Both the position numbers and the translations under genes were made by a program. Shown here piece after piece: positions 58,001 to 64,000 of a stretch of 64,000 bases of DNA. Source of the stretch: Porphyromonas pasteri (GTDB taxonomy: Bacteria; Bacteroidota; Bacteroidia; Bacteroidales; Porphyromonadaceae); NCBI RefSeq assembly GCF_014647755.1, contig NZ_BMPU01000001.1:124001-188000 (forward strand), given 5' to 3'. Every line of letters begins with the position of its first letter. Positions within the stretch are counted from its first letter, which is position 1. Below the pieces are notes generated by a model that had not been told where the DNA came from, did not search any database, and saw only the letters and a program-made list of their open reading frames with translations.

Positions 58001-58466
58001 TCTTCTCTTGATCCTGCTTGGCTAAGACTTCGAGGACGGCCTGATGAAGGAGTTGGTCCGAGTCAAGCTGCACGCGGAGGGCCCCAGCATGGCCCAGCTC
58101 ATAGGCGAAGGAGCGGACGACCTCTTGGAAGAATGAGTCGATGGTACGCACACGGAAGCTCGTGTACTCCAGCAGCAGGGCATGCAGCGTCGCATTGGCT
58201 CGCTCCTGTAGTTTCGCCTCCGAGATGCCCAGCTCCCTGCATAGATCATCTGTGAATAGGGACTCCTCTGGGGTGCGTGCGAGGGTAGAGAGCTCAGCGA
58301 CGATACGCCCCTTCATCTCAGCGGTGGCCTTCTTAGTGAAGGTCACCGCTTGGATAGTCGTGAAGTATCTGGGGTCGCCATTGCTGAGCATCAGACGCAG
58401 GAACTCGCGTGTGAGAGCGTGCGTCTTCCCCGATCCCGCCGAGGCGGTATATATCTTGAGGGACAT
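55050..58466 (-). CDS. AddA/RecB-like UvrD-family helicase-nuclease
   Basis: A 1138-residue protein starting MSLKIYTASAGSGKT (58466), the Walker A being residues 8-15; the longer frame is antisense to pdxA coding sequence and was rejected. Superfamily 1 motifs: DEFQDTSRMQ, VGDAKQSIYRFRNSD, LMTIHKSKGLGFPVVLLPD and LLYVATTRPKQELHI. A C-terminal RecB-type nuclease domain carries RRPDRVIFYP and VVDYKSG (D-D-K). It should act in double-strand break repair. An AddB partner is not adjacent; the downstream neighbour is convergent. Confidence 0.9.
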   Translation of the reverse strand: MSLKIYTASAGSGKTHALTREFLRLMLSNGDPRYFTTIQAVTFTKKATAEMKGRIVAELSTLARTPEESLFTDDLCRELGISEAKLQERANATLHALLLEYTSFRVRTIDSFFQEVVRSFAYELGHAGALRVQLDSDQLLHQAVLEVLAKQDQEKSDKEIEAWLSELTTEAIEDGKGYNIEDQLSKFAKQLENEAVKQLRAGKEFPSQAQVKKLREAARKIIKDKREALSALAERALNTLARSGVAIEDLSNKRSGVFGATYACQRVQGAFTIDGVPLAERSYLQGFLAATDTETRLAKLVGSKGKHSIREQIEPHLSSIYDALKAFSDYNFQQLPIYVTAQQINRYAGLYGILIDIDNALQELKREGKLMLISDAPSLIQALLKDNNDAPFLYEKIGARIEHHMIDEFQDTSRMQYENFKPLLDNAQSQGQDCLIVGDAKQSIYRFRNSDSTLLTTQLTKDFTSSAERKNLEDNWRSVPEIVDFNNALYPQLCSLIRSVFDSLWSEVRGYGFPEGQEEVKSRLDAELNILLKAYEDVVQNTPKPKQQRGLGQVVLHRYAPPKKKDDSTTEGEDSEETSDTEEEVPSGALDQLPLVLVDLLKRGYRCSDIAILVRTKAHAASVAETLLNAPEEVLEGYSLPFLSEEALHVDRAYSVRFIIAALSYLADTSIPLRLAVLQEAYHQVLALSGQAEEDLSDAELQELRDFGRQGLYEVVEIINSRYGKLFPESEGAYLVKLLDMLYSWEQEEAADISTFLQYWQDKGHLQSIVNNSAEDAITLMTIHKSKGLGFPVVLLPDISWQLDEALSANKENILWCPIPPHISETEELTATNVTSVPLKYTTTLQMSYFAEPYFEEKLKNMMDSLNLLYVATTRPKQELHIWIREEAQKGQEEESGKKKSKKKEASEEKISKIEDLFLASVEEDKALHEILPAHQTTKEDPIGDSTSAPKKKHSTSEEDSATALHVGALSSYPIDKRLAILREGLEYFSEDSQRAYGRTLHLILSEIETASDVAPAISEAVHHGYIKAEHAEELSTQLRAVVEHPEAARWFDGTGKIFNERAIIGGELETSRRPDRVIFYPDSHIEVVDYKSGEERKAHHRQVREYMELLRQMGYAKVSGYLCYLHEPAPKILQVKG

Positions 58467-58485
58467 GAGCTTGGGGGGCGAAGCG

Positions 58486-59589
58486 TTAGTATTCGTCTGG
58501 GGTACTAGTCGTGTCGAGCTTCTCGTCGTCTCGCCCACGATTGTGGTAGTGACGGCGGAGAGGATTGCGCGTAGCCTCGTCGTAGCTGCGACGGTGGCGG
58601 TAGATGTCCAGTGCGCTGTAGATAGCCTCTCGCATCGAGGTGGGGTCAGCGATACCCTTACCAGCGATGTCGTAGCCTGTACCATGGTCGGGGGAGGTGC
58701 GTACGAAGCCGAGTCCCAGCGTGACGTTTACCCCTTCGTTCATATACAGCGCTTTGAAGGGAGCTAAGCCCTGATCGTGATACATAGCGAGGATGCCGTC
58801 GAAGGAATCTACACGACCGCTGCCCCAGAAGCCGTCTCCAGGGAATGGGCCAAAGGTGATGATACCCGAGGTGAAAGCCTCCTCGATAGCGGGACGGATA
58901 ATCGTATCCTCCTCGTTCCCCATAAGCCCCTTATCTCCTGCGTGGGGGTTAAGGCCAAGTACGGCGAGGCGTGGCTTCGTGATGCCGAAGTCTCGCTGTA
59001 GGCCAGCCTCGAGGAGGCGGAGCTTGCGGAGGATCAGTTCGCTTGAGAGCCGTGGGGCAATAGCACTCACAGGGATGTGTGTTGTGGCTAAGGCCACACG
59101 GCAGTCGCCCGAGGCGAGCACCATCAGTGATTCGCCAGGTGTGCGTGCAGCGATTGCCTCGAGGTAATCTGTGTGCCCATTGAAGGGGAAGAGGCCGCGT
59201 GGCATCACGGCCTTATTGATGGGGGCTGTGACGAGGACGTCGCAGAGTCCCATGCGGATATCTGCCGTGGCACGCTCAAGGGCTTCAAAGGCAGCGCGCC
59301 CAGCCGCGTCGGTGGGCTGACCGATCTCTACCTGCTCACGTCCCGTGGTACAGTCGAGGATATTCAGCACGCCGTCCTTGGCTTCGCTTGCCTGACGGAT
59401 GACCTGCCAAGAGACATGCTCGAGGCCGAGGTGCGCCTTCCAGAAGTTTGCTACGTGCGAAGAGCCGTAGAGAATAGGGGTGAAGAGCTCAAGGATGCGC
59501 TCATCCTCAAAGATCTTTAGTACGACTTCATAGCTGATGCCATTGATATCGCCGTGGGTGATAGCTACCCGTATCTTGCGTGTACTCAT
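58486..59589 (-). CDS. pdxA: 4-hydroxythreonine-4-phosphate dehydrogenase PdxA
   Basis: A 367-residue enzyme of the DXP-dependent pyridoxal phosphate pathway. The metal-binding residues lie in FPFNGHTDYLEAIA, LNPHAGDKGLMGNEE and MYHDQGLAPFKALY. It is about 35 residues longer than E. coli PdxA because of a charged C-terminal tail (RNPLRRHYHNRGRDDEK). It starts 14 bp after the DUF4837 gene and precedes addA by 19 bp. Confidence 0.95.
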   Translation of the reverse strand: MSTRKIRVAITHGDINGISYEVVLKIFEDERILELFTPILYGSSHVANFWKAHLGLEHVSWQVIRQASEAKDGVLNILDCTTGREQVEIGQPTDAAGRAAFEALERATADIRMGLCDVLVTAPINKAVMPRGLFPFNGHTDYLEAIAARTPGESLMVLASGDCRVALATTHIPVSAIAPRLSSELILRKLRLLEAGLQRDFGITKPRLAVLGLNPHAGDKGLMGNEEDTIIRPAIEEAFTSGIITFGPFPGDGFWGSGRVDSFDGILAMYHDQGLAPFKALYMNEGVNVTLGLGFVRTSPDHGTGYDIAGKGIADPTSMREAIYSALDIYRHRRSYDEATRNPLRRHYHNRGRDDEKLDTTSTPDEY

Positions 59590-59603
59590 TGTCAGACTAT
59601 GGA

Positions 59604-60680
59604 TTAGAAGCCCTTGGTGTAGCGAGCCTTGAGGATGATCCCTGGGTCAAAGGCCTTGACAGCGCTGGGGCGGAAGGAGTAGAGCGAAGACTCCATCATG
59701 CGGATGAGGTGGAGCTTGTCCTCGTTGGGGCGGTAGACGAAGCCCTCGAAGACGTAGACCTTGCCTGCAGCCTTGTCGACGACAGCATGGCTGACGAAGG
59801 GGCCACCCATCATCGCACCGCCTTCCATCTTCCACAGACCACGGAGTTCAGCACGCGCTGTCTCCTCTTCGGGGAGCTGTACACGGCGGTAGAGGAGACC
59901 ATAGTTCTGCTCGGTGCAGGGGTAGGAGCCTTCGAATTCCCCCGAGATATTGGCCTTGAGTACGGAGTCTCGCTTGGCAACCAGAGCATCGAGGCTGATA
60001 TCCTTGGGGCTGTGATAGGGGTAGGTGTAGACGAGGATGTCGTGGCGAGAGCGCATAGAGGAGTTGGACATCCAGAGGAAGTCCTTGCCGACACGCTTAT
60101 TGCGAATATCCTCAGGGACATTGACGCGATGAGCGAAGAGGCTATCAACAAGCTCGGTAGCCTTCTGGCTGTAGGTCTTAGCGATAACCTCGCCGTAGAG
60201 GAAGAGTTCGTGGCGAATGAAGAGATTCATCAGCCCTTCACCCTGAGTCTTGAGGTAGTTCTGTACCGAGTCAGCGCTGGGGGAGGTCATACGTGCTACG
60301 ATCTGCCCCTTGGCCCAGTCGTCATAGCTGTACTTCAGCGAGACCTTTGAGTAGCGCTGAGGGTCGATGTCGAGGAGGAAGACATTGCGTACGAGCTTCA
60401 GCGAGCCTTCGAAGGATGGGGTAGGGACGCGCGAGATGCGTAGAGAGGGCTCGCTCTGAGGGAGGGCAGGGGCATCTTCCTCGAGTAAGTCATAGAGCTG
60501 CATCGCCATAGGGGACTCGAAGTAGTCCTTCTCCATGACGAGCATGAGTTCGCCTGGCTTCCCGATAGCGCTCTGCTGGAGTACAGAGGAGTTCTTGGAG
60601 GAAGATTTGCAGGAGCCGAAGGCTAATATGCTTGCGATGAGGGCGGGTAGGGCGAAGCCCATCCGGTAGTTGATCTTCAT
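59604..60680 (-). CDS. DUF4837 family lipoprotein
   Basis: A 358-residue lipoprotein (lipobox AFGSC, Cys24) matching DUF4837 of Bacteroidota (GKPGELMLVMEKDYFESP; ALPQSEPSLRISRVP; GLWKMEGGAMMGGPFVSHA). Function unknown. First gene of an operon with pdxA and the addA-like gene. Confidence 0.85.
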   Translation of the reverse strand: MKINYRMGFALPALIASILAFGSCKSSSKNSSVLQQSAIGKPGELMLVMEKDYFESPMAMQLYDLLEEDAPALPQSEPSLRISRVPTPSFEGSLKLVRNVFLLDIDPQRYSKVSLKYSYDDWAKGQIVARMTSPSADSVQNYLKTQGEGLMNLFIRHELFLYGEVIAKTYSQKATELVDSLFAHRVNVPEDIRNKRVGKDFLWMSNSSMRSRHDILVYTYPYHSPKDISLDALVAKRDSVLKANISGEFEGSYPCTEQNYGLLYRRVQLPEEETARAELRGLWKMEGGAMMGGPFVSHAVVDKAAGKVYVFEGFVYRPNEDKLHLIRMMESSLYSFRPSAVKAFDPGIILKARYTKGF

Positions 60681-60723
60681 AAGGCGTATGTTGCTTTGTC
60701 TATCGTGCTTATTTACAGTAAGG

Positions 60724-60731
60724 CAAAGATA
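60724..60731 (-). promoter_or_regulatory. -7 element TATCTTTG of DUF4837-pdxA-addA operon
   Basis: An exact TAnnTTTG match 43 bp before the DUF4837 start; no clear -33 box. Confidence 0.6.
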
Positions 60732-60907
60732 ACCAAAGTGGCACAGACTACCGCAGGGAGTAGCTCTATGCTATGGGGATCCTTTCCATCTAGTAAATGG
60801 GGCGGCTATGCATCGATTTTTATGATTGCGAAGGAATTGTCCTATGTGTAAGTATATCCGTGTCTTATGCGAGGTGAAGAAGTGGGCCTCCATAGCTGGG
60901 TAAATGA

Positions 60908-61030
60908 ACCTATATAGGTCAGCCCGCCGACCAATATGGGTACGGGGTAGGGCTATATAGGGATGGTGAAGAAAGCTATATAGCTTTGGACTGATCCCTA
61001 TATAACTTTGTGAAGTGACCTCTATTAGGT
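60908..61030. repeat. Palindromic array, left flank of core copy C (TATATA core)
   Basis: Units at 60908, 60930, 60951, 60974, 60996 and 61018 (22-bp spacing, one 21). It matches the inverted right flank of copy B except for two extra units (44 bp) near its outer end. GGGTAAATGA precedes the first unit. Confidence 0.88.
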
Positions 61031-61320
61031 CGTTGCTCAGCGCAGGGATAAAAGTTGCGGACGAGTGGCAGAAATGTTTGGACTACGTACGTGGCTCTAA
61101 TATCTACGTATGTGGATATTAGGATTTACGTACCTGGTCTTTAAGACTACGTGCATAGATGCGGGAAAACCACTACGGAAAGGCGCTTTTTTCTTCACGA
61201 GAAGGGCACTTTTCCCTCCGCTGGATAAGAAGAATACTCGCGATAAGGCGAAGGGCTTGTGTATCTCTTTGGAGAGGGTATATCGGGGAGCTGGGCATCG
61301 ATGCCTTAGCACTCTAAATA
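61031..61320 (-). repeat. Dispersed ~287-bp intergenic core element, copy C (inverted)
   Basis: The inverted copy of cores A and B. Its frame ending MHVVLKTRYVNPNIHIRRY is open; two compensating single-base indels near 61260-61300 keep the frame. Degenerate palindromic units follow on the right (CCAATATAGG about 61349; CAGTATAGCGG about 61372). The remaining gap to the alaS promoter shows nothing. Confidence 0.88.
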
Positions 61321-61536
61321 GAAAGTAGGGCTCTAATGCAACAGCCTCCAATATAGGTTGCGAAGGGGGACAGTATAGCGGTGGTATGCAATCCCCATTG
61401 CAACGAAGTGATTCTCGATGAGGGTGCTTCCCCTCGCGCGCGTACATTCTCTCTCTATCTATGCTCTATCTATGTGTGGAGCTGGAGAGCAAAGAGCTCT
61501 CGTGGGGTAGGGCTTCTACACTACCTATAAATAGCG

Positions 61537-61544
61537 TACCTTTG
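61537..61544 (+). promoter_or_regulatory. -7 element TACCTTTG of alaS
   Basis: An exact TAnnTTTG match 45 bp before the alaS start; TTCT lies 19 nt upstream as a weak -33. Confidence 0.65.
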
Positions 61545-61588
61545 CGGGACAAATAAAGTATCATATAATAGTAAGCAACAACGACACA

Positions 61589-64000
61589 ATGACCTCTAAA
61601 GAGATTCGCGAGTCATATAAGTCTTTCTTCCAAAGTAAGGGCCACACGATCGTGCCATCAGCTCCGATGGTAGTCAAGGGCGACCCTACCCTGATGTTCA
61701 CGAACGCAGGGATGAACCAGTTCAAGGATATCATCCTCGGTAATGCCGAGATCAAGCATAGCCGCGTGGCGGACTCACAGAAGTGCCTTCGCGTAAGCGG
61801 TAAGCACAACGACCTCGAGGAGGTGGGCCATGATACGTACCACCACACGATGTTTGAGATGCTTGGGAACTGGTCCTTCGGGGATTACTTCAAGCACGAA
61901 GCTATTGACTGGGCTTGGGAATACTTGACGGAGGTACTTCACCTCTCCCCCGAGCGTCTCTATGTGACGGTCTTCGAAGGGGCTCCTGCCGAAGGCCTTG
62001 AGCGTGATGACGAGGCTGCTGCTATCTGGGCCAAGCACCTGCCAGCCGAGCGCATCATCAATGGGAATAAGCACGACAACTTCTGGGAGATGGGTGATCA
62101 AGGTCCTTGCGGCCCTTGCTCCGAGATCCATATCGACATCCGCTCTGATGAAGAGCGTAAGGCTGTCGATGGCCTCACGCTGGTCAACCAGAGTCACCCT
62201 CAGGTCATCGAGATCTGGAACCTCGTCTTTATGCAGTACAACCGTAAGGCCGATGGCTCTCTCGAGCCACTGCCTAAGCGCGTCATCGATACGGGGATGG
62301 GCTTCGAGCGTCTCTGTATGGCTATGCAGGGGAAGACGTCGAACTATGATACCGATATCTTCACCCCGATGATCCAGGCTATCGCCACGCTCACGGGGAT
62401 CGAATATGGGGCTGACCAGAAGTCGGATGTCGCTATGCGCGTCATCGCCGACCACATCCGTACGATTGCCTTCGCTATCACCGACGGTCAGCTCCCCTCC
62501 AACGCTAAGGCGGGCTATGTCATCCGCCGTATCCTACGCCGTGCTGTCCGCTACGGCTACACCTTCCTCGGCCGTCGTGAGGCCTTTATGTACAGCCTCC
62601 TGCCCGTACTCATCGAGACGATGGGCGATGCTTACCCCGAGCTCATCGCTGGTCGCGAGCTCATCGCTAAGGTGATGCGTGAGGAGGAAGAGAGCTTCCT
62701 GCGCACACTGGAGACGGGTATCCGTCTCTTGGATAAGCAGATCGAGGAAGCAAAGAAGGTCGGTAAGACCGTCCTTGATGGGCATGATGCCTTCGTCCTC
62801 TATGATACCTACGGCTTCCCCCTTGACTTGACCGCACTGATCCTCACTGAGCAGGGGCTGAGCGTCGATGAAGCCGGCTTTGACAAGGCTATGCAGGAGC
62901 AGAAGGAGCGTGCACGTAATGCCGCTGCTATCGATGCTGGTGACTGGCAGGTCGTCAATGATGGCTCTGCTGTACGCTTCGTCGGCTATGATACCCTCGA
63001 GTGTACCACGGAGATCCTCCGCTATCGTGAGGTGAAGCAGAAGAATGCTACCTTCTATCAGGTCGTCCTCTCTGAGACTCCCTTCTATGCTGAGATGGGT
63101 GGTCAGGTAGGTGATAAGGGCTTCCTCATCGCTGCCGATGGCACGAAGTACGAAGTCTTTGATACCAAGCGTGAGAATAACCTCGCTATCCACCTGATGA
63201 AGAAGCTCCCCGCTACGCTAGAGGGTGACTTCCGTGCCGTGGTTGACGAAGAGCGTCGTCATCGTATCGAGGCTAACCACTCTGCTACGCACCTCCTGCA
63301 TGAGGCTCTGCGTGAAGTCCTCGGCTCGCACGTCGAGCAGAAGGGGTCATTCGTCTCTGATGAAGTCCTGCGCTTCGACTTCGCTCACTTTGCGAAGGTA
63401 GAGCCTGAGCAGCTCCGTGCTGTCGAGCGTATCGTCGCAGCACGTATCCGTGCCTGCATCCCTCTGCAGGAATACCGCGAAGTGCCCATTGACGAAGCTC
63501 GCGAGATGGGGGCTATGGCTCTCTTCGGTGAGAAGTATGGGGATCACGTCCGCGTCATCCGCTTTGGCTCATCGACCGAATTCTGTGGGGGTACGCACGT
63601 TGCCTCTACGGGTGTGATCGGTACGCTACGCATCACGAGTGAGTCCTCCGTAGCTGCAGGTGTACGCCGTATCGAGGCTGTCACGGGTGCAGCCGCTGAG
63701 AACTACCTCTATGAGCAGGCTGATATGATCGATGCTATCCGCCAGCTCTTCAATAATAGCCCCCAGCTGAAGACGGCTATCCGTAAGACCCTTGAGGAGA
63801 ATGCCGAGCTCGGCAAGCAGGTAGGGGAGTACATCCGTGAGCAGATCGCTGAGAAGAAGCGTCAGCTGCTGGAGAAGCGTGTCGAGGTCGGTGGTGTCCG
63901 CCTCTTCCTCATCGAGAAGGAGGTCCCCGCTGAGATCGTGAAGGATATCGCCTTCCAGATCGCAGGTGAGCTGCACGAGCCCTTCGTCTTCATCGCTGCT
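61589..64000 (+). CDS. alaS: Alanine-tRNA ligase, 3' end outside window
   Basis: 804 codons are in the window, open to the last base. The class II catalytic domain begins [19 protein letters not shown] and has [30 protein letters not shown] and [15 protein letters not shown]. The editing domain has [16 protein letters not shown] and [10 protein letters not shown] (zinc ligands). A C-terminal helical/C-Ala part starts before the window ends. It charges tRNA-Ala. Single gene with its own promoter, next to repeat copy C. Confidence 0.97.
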   Translation, partial: MTSKEIRESYKSFFQSKGHTIVPSAPMVVKGDPTLMFTNAGMNQFKDIILGNAEIKHSRVADSQKCLRVSGKHNDLEEVGHDTYHHTMFEMLGNWSFGDYFKHEAIDWAWEYLTEVLHLSPERLYVTVFEGAPAEGLERDDEAAAIWAKHLPAERIINGNKHDNFWEMGDQGPCGPCSEIHIDIRSDEERKAVDGLTLVNQSHPQVIEIWNLVFMQYNRKADGSLEPLPKRVIDTGMGFERLCMAMQGKTSNYDTDIFTPMIQAIATLTGIEYGADQKSDVAMRVIADHIRTIAFAITDGQLPSNAKAGYVIRRILRRAVRYGYTFLGRREAFMYSLLPVLIETMGDAYPELIAGRELIAKVMREEEESFLRTLETGIRLLDKQIEEAKKVGKTVLDGHDAFVLYDTYGFPLDLTALILTEQGLSVDEAGFDKAMQEQKERARNAAAIDAGDWQVVNDGSAVRFVGYDTLECTTEILRYREVKQKNATFYQVVLSETPFYAEMGGQVGDKGFLIAADGTKYEVFDTKRENNLAIHLMKKLPATLEGDFRAVVDEERRHRIEANHSATHLLHEALREVLGSHVEQKGSFVSDEVLRFDFAHFAKVEPEQLRAVERIVAARIRACIPLQEYREVPIDEAREMGAMALFGEKYGDHVRVIRFGSSTEFCGGTHVASTGVIGTLRITSESSVAAGVRRIEAVTGAAAENYLYEQADMIDAIRQLFNNSPQLKTAIRKTLEENAELGKQVGEYIREQIAEKKRQLLEKRVEVGGVRLFLIEKEVPAEIVKDIAFQIAGELHEPFVFIAA

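Noticed and set aside
58467-58685. Longer N-terminus of the AddA-like protein
   Set aside because: It would read through the pdxA 3' end in another frame; the helicase motif begins a few residues after Met at 58466.
61097-61447. 116-codon minus-strand frame in core copy C as a gene
   Set aside because: Same reason as copy B; the N-terminal half is unique non-coding-looking sequence.

Overview
The window looks like chromosome of a Bacteroidota member, most probably Porphyromonas or a close relative. This is inferred from four things: many gene starts are preceded by the Bacteroidota -7 element TAnnTTTG, several with a TTG-type -33 box about 19 nt upstream; Shine-Dalgarno sequences are generally absent; typical family proteins are present (DUF4492 beside cydAB, DUF4831, DUF4837, DUF5689, BACON lipoproteins); and intergenic minisatellites resemble the BrickBuilt elements known from P. 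gingivalis. Base composition is GC-rich by eye except for an AT-richer patch at about 22.4-23.8 kb. No phage, integrase, IS element or CRISPR array was found.

Layout. 0.3-7.3 kb: a complete minus-strand thiamin operon, thiS-thiC-thiE/D/E-thiG-thiH-thiF, behind a consensus promoter and a TPP riboswitch. 7.9-15.8 kb: a minus-strand operon of a TonB-dependent receptor, two DUF5689 lipoproteins and a secreted DNA/RNA non-specific endonuclease, divergent from a secreted endonuclease/exonuclease/phosphatase protein. Together they suggest a nucleic-acid scavenging system. 16.0-22.5 kb: comF-like, recX and prmC, divergent ribD, then DUF4492-cydA-cydB. 22.5-25.3 kb: an AT-richer stretch with one unknown secreted protein, tRNA-Leu(UAA), and a cobalamin riboswitch with its own promoter but no recognisable downstream gene. 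25.3-32.7 kb (all minus): ppk-ppx, cdd, a radical SAM protein with a lipoate ligase, gyrB. 33.3-45.2 kb (all plus): a large exported beta-galactosidase, a DUF4831 protein, a peptide/proton symporter, a small protein, then bioB, a sodium:solute symporter and a TonB-dependent receptor. 46.1-53.6 kb: rlmB-like, Sua5-like and ybeY, then coaX, an outer-membrane protein, a TPR protein, lptC and a GldE/CorC-like protein. 54.3-61.6 kb: an acidic unknown protein, then minus-strand addA-like, pdxA and a DUF4837 lipoprotein. The window ends inside alaS.

The most unusual structure is a dispersed family of intergenic arrays. Each is built from 12-bp palindromes of the form ACC-N6-GGT repeated every 22 (sometimes 23) bp. 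The central six bases differ between arrays (AGTACT, AATATT, TATATA), and units ending GGT and GCT tend to alternate, giving a 44-bp higher-order period. Three arrays flank copies of one ~287-bp core, forming MITE-like elements with inverted ends. A degenerate fourth core lies upstream of the beta-galactosidase gene.

Several gene starts were moved downstream of the longest open frame, because the longer version reads into a neighbouring gene, a promoter or a hairpin. All functional calls come from motifs and family knowledge; no database search was run.
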